Shown here piece after piece: positions 5,438 to 9,738 of a stretch of 9,738 nucleotides of DNA. The DNA lies in NCBI GenBank assembly GCA_023398855.1, contig JAEWRS010000251.1:1-9738 (forward strand), in the 5' to 3' direction. Origin of the DNA: Bacillota bacterium. Lineage in GTDB: Bacteria > Bacillota > Clostridia > Lachnospirales > Lachnospiraceae. Each line of letters begins with the position of its first letter. Positions within the stretch are counted from its first letter, which is position 1. Below the pieces are notes generated by a model. The model saw only the letters and a program-made list of their open reading frames with translations, had not been told where the DNA came from and did no database searches. The translations under genes and the position numbers were made by a program.

Positions 5438-7564
5438 ATGGAAAACATCAGTCAGCCAGTAGTTAAAAAAGACCATGAAGCAAAGATGTCAGGCCGTTCA
5501 GTTTATGTTGGCGATTATGAAAATGACGGGGTCCTGGTAGGAAAAATGCTTCGTTCCAAACTGGCCCATGCAAAGCTATTAGCCGTAAACGTTCCAACCC
5601 TGCCAGATGGATATTTTTACGTTGACCAGTCAGATGTACCTGGTGACAATAACGTAAATATTGTCATGGATGATACACCTGTCTATGCCAGGGAAACCGT
5701 AGAATACATTGGCGAACCCATTGGTATGGTAATGGGGCCGGAAGAATCCCAGGTGGACCGTATCCTGGATGAAATCCAGGTGTCTTATGAGGAACTGGAG
5801 CCTGTTCTGGATCTCCGCACAGCTGATACTGTATTCTTTGATTATGAATTTGGCAAAGGAAATATGGAAAAGGCCTTTGCAGAAGCTGACAAGATCTATG
5901 AAGAAGAATTCACCACCGGTTACCAGGACCAGACCTATCTGGAAACCCAGGGCATGATGGCAGAACCGGAAGAGGATGGAAAGATGTTTGTTCACGGTTC
6001 TCTCCAATGTGCCTATTACGTTCACGGAGCCATTATGCGTGCCCTTGGCTGTGGACCTGACAAGGTACATATCAAGCAAGATGTAACAGGCGGAGGCTTT
6101 GGAGGAAAAGAAGCGTTTCCTTCCATTCTCGGGTGTCAGGTAGCCGTAGCTGCCAAAAAAGCCGGTGCCCCGGTACGCTGTATCTTTGACCGCCGGGAGG
6201 ATTTAGAATTTACCTCCAAACGTCATCCTTCCCTTTGCACATACAAGGTTGCTGTTAAGGATGGCAAAGTAACCGCCATGGACATTGATGTAACATTTAA
6301 CGGCGGAGCATATACCACACTGTCAGCCGTAGTGCTTCAGCGAGGTATTATCTGTTCCAATGGAATCTATAATATTGAGAATCTCCATGTAAGGGGAAAA
6401 GCATTAAAAACAAACACCACTCCTACCGGAGCTTACAGAGGCTTTGGTGCCCCTCAGACCTTCTTTGCTGTAGAAATGATCATGAACCATATAGCAATGG
6501 ATCTTGGAGTGGACAGCCTGGAATTCAAAGAAAAGCACATGGTAAAGCAGGGAGATTCCACCTCCACCTCCGGTATATACCACTTCCCCGTGCCCATACC
6601 TGCCATGATCCAGGAAATCGATCAGGTAAGTGAACTGCGCAGAAAACACCGGGAATATGCAAAGCCACAGACAGGACGGTACAGAAGGGGAATGGGATTT
6701 TCCGTGCATTTCCACGGTGCCGGATTTACCGGTTCCGGGGAAAGGGACTTCATAAAAGCCGTATGCAGGCTTCACAAATATCCCGACGGCACGGTAGAGA
6801 TTCTGGCCTCTAACGGTGAAATCGGCCAGGGTCTGCGCACGACTTTTCCCAAAATTGTTGCAATGGAATTAAACCTTCCTCTTGATAAGGTTTATTATGA
6901 TCATCCTGATACTGCCCGGGTTCCGGACTCCGGCCCTACCGTTGCCTCCCGCTCTCTCATGATTGTAGGAGAGCTCCTCCGCCGCTGTGCCATTAAGCTT
7001 CGCAGCCAATGGAAAGAGGGAGAAGACCAGATCGTTGAGGAACATTTTAAAGAACCTGATTTTGTCATTCCTTTTTACCTGGATAAATTTCAGGGAGATG
7101 CTTATCCAACCTATGCCTGGGGAGTCAGTGCCATAGAGGTGGAGGTAGATACATACACTGGCCTTACAAAGATCCTGGGAGCTTACGGAAACTTTGACGT
7201 AGGCACTCCCATTGACTACAACATTGTCATGGGACAAATGGAAGGTGGTTTTCTTCAGGGAATTGGTTACGCTTCCACCGAATATATGGATTACGATCAG
7301 AAGGGCAGAATACGAAATAATTCTTTCTCTGATTACTTAATCCCCACTTCTGCTGATGTTACAAATTTATCTTGTATGCTTCACGTTGAAAAATACCCTG
7401 GCGGACCTTACGGAGCCAAGGGAGCCGGAGAACTTCCTCTGGTAGGAGCTCCTGCCGCTTATGTAGAAGCAGTGGAGCAAGCCCTGGGGCATGGAGTGAA
7501 ACTGAATCACGCTCCGTTTACTGCAGAAGATACCATGAAAATGATTATGAAGGAGGGGTTATAA
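5438..7564 (+). CDS. xdhA: Xanthine dehydrogenase-type molybdopterin-binding subunit
   Basis: This 708-residue protein is the catalytic subunit of a molybdenum hydroxylase, which inserts water-derived oxygen into a heterocycle. An a/b hammerhead domain comes first (about 15-130), followed by the two molybdopterin domains. Motifs: Gln190 in SLQ, GGGFGGKE (218-225), AYRGFGAPQ (332-340), GEIGQG (460-465), PTVAS and GAKGAGE (659-665) with Glu665 as the expected catalytic base. By my alignment from memory to bovine XOR, Gln767, Glu802, Arg880, Arg912, Phe914, Phe1009 and Glu1261 map to Gln190, Glu225, Arg302, Arg334, Phe336, Phe421 and Glu665, all conserved. Aldehyde oxidases lose the Glu802/Arg880 pair, so a purine substrate is likely. 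The ATG at 5438 follows AAGGAGGT (5421-5428). The stop overlaps the next start (TAATG). Any selenium ligand on Mo is not visible in sequence. Confidence 0.93.
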   Translation: MENISQPVVKKDHEAKMSGRSVYVGDYENDGVLVGKMLRSKLAHAKLLAVNVPTLPDGYFYVDQSDVPGDNNVNIVMDDTPVYARETVEYIGEPIGMVMGPEESQVDRILDEIQVSYEELEPVLDLRTADTVFFDYEFGKGNMEKAFAEADKIYEEEFTTGYQDQTYLETQGMMAEPEEDGKMFVHGSLQCAYYVHGAIMRALGCGPDKVHIKQDVTGGGFGGKEAFPSILGCQVAVAAKKAGAPVRCIFDRREDLEFTSKRHPSLCTYKVAVKDGKVTAMDIDVTFNGGAYTTLSAVVLQRGIICSNGIYNIENLHVRGKALKTNTTPTGAYRGFGAPQTFFAVEMIMNHIAMDLGVDSLEFKEKHMVKQGDSTSTSGIYHFPVPIPAMIQEIDQVSELRRKHREYAKPQTGRYRRGMGFSVHFHGAGFTGSGERDFIKAVCRLHKYPDGTVEILASNGEIGQGLRTTFPKIVAMELNLPLDKVYYDHPDTARVPDSGPTVASRSLMIVGELLRRCAIKLRSQWKEGEDQIVEEHFKEPDFVIPFYLDKFQGDAYPTYAWGVSAIEVEVDTYTGLTKILGAYGNFDVGTPIDYNIVMGQMEGGFLQGIGYASTEYMDYDQKGRIRNNSFSDYLIPTSADVTNLSCMLHVEKYPGGPYGAKGAGELPLVGAPAAYVEAVEQALGHGVKLNHAPFTAEDTMKMIMKEGL

Positions 7565-8037
7565 TGGAAGCAATTAACTTTCTGTTAAATGGAAAAGAAG
7601 CTGCTTTTGAAGGCAGCGCCACAGAACGCCTTTTGGATGTGTTGAGAGATACCTTCCGTATGACCAGTGTCAAATGCGGCTGCAAGGAAGGAGAATGCGG
7701 TGCCTGTTCTGTCCTGATGGATGGAATTCTGGTCAACTCCTGCTGTGTGGCAATGGGGGCTGTGGAAGGCTCTGCCATCATTACCCTGGAAGGTTTCCGG
7801 GAGACAGAACGGTATGCTGTATTAAGTAAGGCCTTTGCCCACACATCAGCCGTTCAGTGCGGTTTCTGTATTCCTGGAATGATTCTGGCCTCTGAAGCCC
7901 TTTTAAGTCAGATTCCGGATCCAACAGACAGTCAGATCAGAGAAGAACTATCCGGCAATTTATGCCGCTGCACTGGTTACAATGCCATTGTAAATGCAAT
8001 TCACATTGCAGCTAAGGAGGGAAATGGATTATGGTAA
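7564..8037 (+). CDS. xdhC: Xanthine dehydrogenase-type 2Fe-2S subunit
   Basis: The 157-residue protein carries two [2Fe-2S] clusters that pass electrons from the molybdenum site to FAD. The N-terminal plant-ferredoxin-like domain has Cys40, Cys45, Cys48 and Cys60 (CKEGECGAC plus a downstream Cys). The C-terminal four-helix domain has QCGFC (Cys99, Cys102) and CRCTGY (Cys134, Cys136). All eight ligands are present and the length is normal for the family (about 155-165). It starts in the TAATG junction with the molybdopterin subunit gene, with AAGGAGGGG ahead of it, and its last seven bases overlap the FAD subunit gene, so the three subunits should be made in step. The symbol follows E. coli usage (XdhC as the Fe-S subunit), not the XdhC/CoxI maturation factor. 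Confidence 0.93.
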   Translation: MEAINFLLNGKEAAFEGSATERLLDVLRDTFRMTSVKCGCKEGECGACSVLMDGILVNSCCVAMGAVEGSAIITLEGFRETERYAVLSKAFAHTSAVQCGFCIPGMILASEALLSQIPDPTDSQIREELSGNLCRCTGYNAIVNAIHIAAKEGNGLW

Positions 8038-8849
8038 ACGGATACAAACCGGCTTCCTTACAGGAAGCACTGGAAATAAAAAAAGCTACCGGTGCCGTTC
8101 CCTATGCAGGCGGCACGGATCTTATGGTTGAAAATAAAAAAGGAGTTACTTATCTTTTCTTAAATGGTTTGGATGAATTAAGGCACATCCAGGAGGAAGA
8201 GGACCATATTTCCATCGGTTCCTGCGTAACGTTTACGCAAGCGCTGAAATCCGACCTCATTCCCTCACTGATGAAACATGCTGTTTCACAAATCGCTGCC
8301 CCTGCAATACGAAACGCAGGCACCTTTGGCGGGAATATTGGAAATGGATCTGCAAAAGCCGATTCCGTGCTGATTCTTTTTGTCTGCGGCGCTAAAATAC
8401 GTCTTGCATCTGTCCATGGGCAGCGGACCGTGAACGTAGAAGATTTTTATCTGGGAAGAAAAAAGCTGGATTTAAAGCCAGAGGAATTAATCGTGGAAAT
8501 CCTCCTTCCAAAGCATGGACTGGAACATTCTTATTATAAAAAAGTCGGCGGACGCAACGCTCTTGCAATCTCACGCGTTTCATTTGCAGGACTTATGACA
8601 GTGGAAAATGGCCGGATCCAACAGATGGCCGCCGCATTTGGCGCCGTACACGATATGGTTCTCCGGTTTCAGGATTTAGAAGCCAGACTATCCGGAAAGA
8701 CCCTGGAAGAAGCCCGTGCATTAAAAGAGGAGCTGCTGTCTGCTTACGGGGAACGCCTTGTATTGACCAGAGGCCGCGTATCCGCAGAATACCGAAAAGA
8801 AGTCTGTATGAACCTGCTGAAAGATTTCTTAGAAGAAAATGGCATTTAG
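8031..8849 (+). CDS. xdhB: Xanthine dehydrogenase-type FAD-binding subunit
   Basis: The 272-residue protein is the flavin subunit that passes electrons from the 2Fe-2S clusters to the final acceptor (NAD+ or another carrier). It has the two FAD contacts typical of the CoxM/XdhB family: YAGGTDLMV (residues 25-33) and TFGGNIGNGSAKAD (98-111) following IRNAG. The middle FAD domain is followed by the C-terminal CO-dehydrogenase-flavoprotein domain (from about residue 165, YKKVGGRNALAISRVSFAG). No extra 4Fe-4S insertion of the hydroxybenzoyl-CoA reductase type is visible. The ATG at 8031 follows AAGGAGG (8014-8020) and overlaps the Fe-S gene by 7 bp. It may also serve the fused hydroxylase encoded next, which shows no flavin domain in the visible part. 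Confidence 0.92.
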   Translation: MVNGYKPASLQEALEIKKATGAVPYAGGTDLMVENKKGVTYLFLNGLDELRHIQEEEDHISIGSCVTFTQALKSDLIPSLMKHAVSQIAAPAIRNAGTFGGNIGNGSAKADSVLILFVCGAKIRLASVHGQRTVNVEDFYLGRKKLDLKPEELIVEILLPKHGLEHSYYKKVGGRNALAISRVSFAGLMTVENGRIQQMAAAFGAVHDMVLRFQDLEARLSGKTLEEARALKEELLSAYGERLVLTRGRVSAEYRKEVCMNLLKDFLEENGI

Positions 8850-8866
8850 CCGGAAGGAGTTTTCAC

Positions 8867-9738
8867 ATGTATACATTACATATCAATGGGCGGGACTACG
8901 AGACACCTCACGACAAAAAGCTGCTGCGTTTTCTGCGTGATGACCTTCATCTGACCGCTACTAAAGATGGCTGCAGCGAAGGTGCCTGCGGAACCTGTAC
9001 GGTTTTAGTTGATGGGAAAAAAGTAAAAGCCTGCATTCCTAAAATCAGCACATTAGAGGGGAAAAGCATTCTTACCGTGGAAGGAATCGACCCAGAAGAA
9101 ATGAAGGTCTACGAGCACTGCTTTGCCGAGGCAGGTGCTGTTCAATGCGGCTTTTGTATCCCTGGCATGGTCATTTCCGCCAAAAGCCTTCTTGATACGA
9201 ATCTTACTCCTACGAGAGCTGATGTTAAAAAAGCAATCAAAGGTAATTTATGCCGGTGTACCGGCTATAAAAAGATTGAAGATGCCATTCTTCTTGCCGC
9301 GGACTTTTTCAGGGAGAAACGGGAGATCCCACTCCCTCCTCTTACCCTGCACATGAACGAGCATTTTAAGCGTATTGATGCCGGAGAAAAGGTAAACGGA
9401 AGCGGTATTTTTGCTGATGATATGTATTTGCCTGGTATGCTCTACGTCAAGTGCCTGTATTCCAAATACCCAAGAGCATTGATTAACCAGATCAACGTGT
9501 CAAAAGCGCTGGAGCATCCAGACTGCGTGGAAATCCTGACAAAAAAAGATGTTCCTTGTAATAAAATCGGTCACATCAAACAGGACTGGGATATTCTCAT
9601 GGGCGAAGGAGATATCACCCGTTATGTTGGCAATGCCCTGGCTGTTATTGCCTCCACCCGCGCAGAGGCTCTGGAAGAAATCCTGGCTCTCATTGAAGTA
9701 GATGCCACAGAGCTTCCAGCTGTCACCAGCCCTTATGA
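8867..9738 (+). CDS. Fused 2Fe-2S/molybdopterin hydroxylase, selenium-dependent XDH-like, 5' part only
   Basis: The reading frame is open from ATG 8867 to the window end (290 codons), so the C-terminal part is outside. It begins MYTLHINGRDYETP. The first 155 residues are a complete two-cluster 2Fe-2S module: Cys36, Cys41, Cys44, Cys56, then QCGFC (Cys94, Cys97) and CRCTGY (Cys129, Cys131). After a proline-rich linker (EIPLPPL, 153-159) a molybdopterin-enzyme hammerhead domain follows from about residue 165 (KRIDAGEKVNGSGIFADDMYLPGM), with EGDITRYVGNALAVIAS further on. This arrangement without a FAD domain between them is that of the proteins named selenium-dependent xanthine dehydrogenase and of E. 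coli XdhD. The catalytic residues are not in view, so substrate and selenium use are unproven. GGAAGGAG (8852-8859) supports the start, 17 nt after the FAD subunit stop, so it is in the same operon. Confidence 0.9.
   Translation, partial: MYTLHINGRDYETPHDKKLLRFLRDDLHLTATKDGCSEGACGTCTVLVDGKKVKACIPKISTLEGKSILTVEGIDPEEMKVYEHCFAEAGAVQCGFCIPGMVISAKSLLDTNLTPTRADVKKAIKGNLCRCTGYKKIEDAILLAADFFREKREIPLPPLTLHMNEHFKRIDAGEKVNGSGIFADDMYLPGMLYVKCLYSKYPRALINQINVSKALEHPDCVEILTKKDVPCNKIGHIKQDWDILMGEGDITRYVGNALAVIASTRAEALEEILALIEVDATELPAVTSPY

Noticed and set aside
5630..7237. Several minus-strand frames of 122-149 codons within xdhA
   Set aside because: They are antisense to a gene with continuous family motifs and have no start signals or recognisable domains.
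9123..9356. A 77-codon plus-strand frame near the right end
   Set aside because: It is out of frame with the fused hydroxylase, whose cysteine motifs cover the same bases.
1..9738. CRISPR arrays, tRNA/rRNA genes, insertion sequences, phage or toxin-antitoxin genes
   Set aside because: No regularly spaced repeats, cloverleaf sequences, transposase motifs or terminal repeats were seen on reading both strands.

Overview
The window looks like chromosomal DNA from a Gram-positive anaerobe of the class Clostridia, most likely a Lachnospiraceae member (the Clostridium / Lacrimispora / Enterocloster type). This rests on strong AAGGAGG-type ribosome binding sites, SigA-type promoters, tight gene packing, moderate GC and the mix of protein families. 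The family-level placement is an impression, since no search was run.

Layout. The left third reads leftwards. A MATE-family exporter (3531 to 2152) overlaps the start of an acetamidase/formamidase-family protein (2155 to 1244) in an ATGA junction. Just downstream a strong separate promoter (1227 to 1199) and a GC-rich, foldable leader of about 137 nt precede a branched-chain amino acid aminotransferase (ilvE), whose last few codons run off the left edge. The right two thirds read rightwards from a divergent intergenic region (3532-3772). First comes an unusual regulator: a nucleotidyltransferase-like (MobA/MocA-like) domain whose catalytic motifs are lost, fused to a ModE-type winged helix. 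A textbook promoter (4726-4754) then starts a tight operon: mocA (molybdenum cofactor cytidylyltransferase), the three subunits of a xanthine-dehydrogenase-type molybdenum hydroxylase (molybdopterin, 2Fe-2S and FAD subunits), and the first 290 codons of a second hydroxylase in which the 2Fe-2S and molybdopterin domains are fused, like the selenium-dependent XDH / E. coli XdhD type.

How the genes fit together. MocA would make the cytosine dinucleotide form of the molybdenum cofactor used by XDH-family enzymes. The trimeric enzyme keeps every residue I could align to the purine-binding pocket of bovine xanthine oxidoreductase (Glu802, Arg880, Phe914, Phe1009, Glu1261), so purine hydroxylation (hypoxanthine/xanthine) is the best reading. 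The second enzyme has no FAD gene of its own in view and may share the FAD subunit or use another partner. The regulator resembles a duplicated MocA turned into a sensor and placed next to real mocA; it is the most novel item here. The MATE-amidase pair may belong to the same purine/nitrogen scavenging locus, but only its divergent position suggests this.
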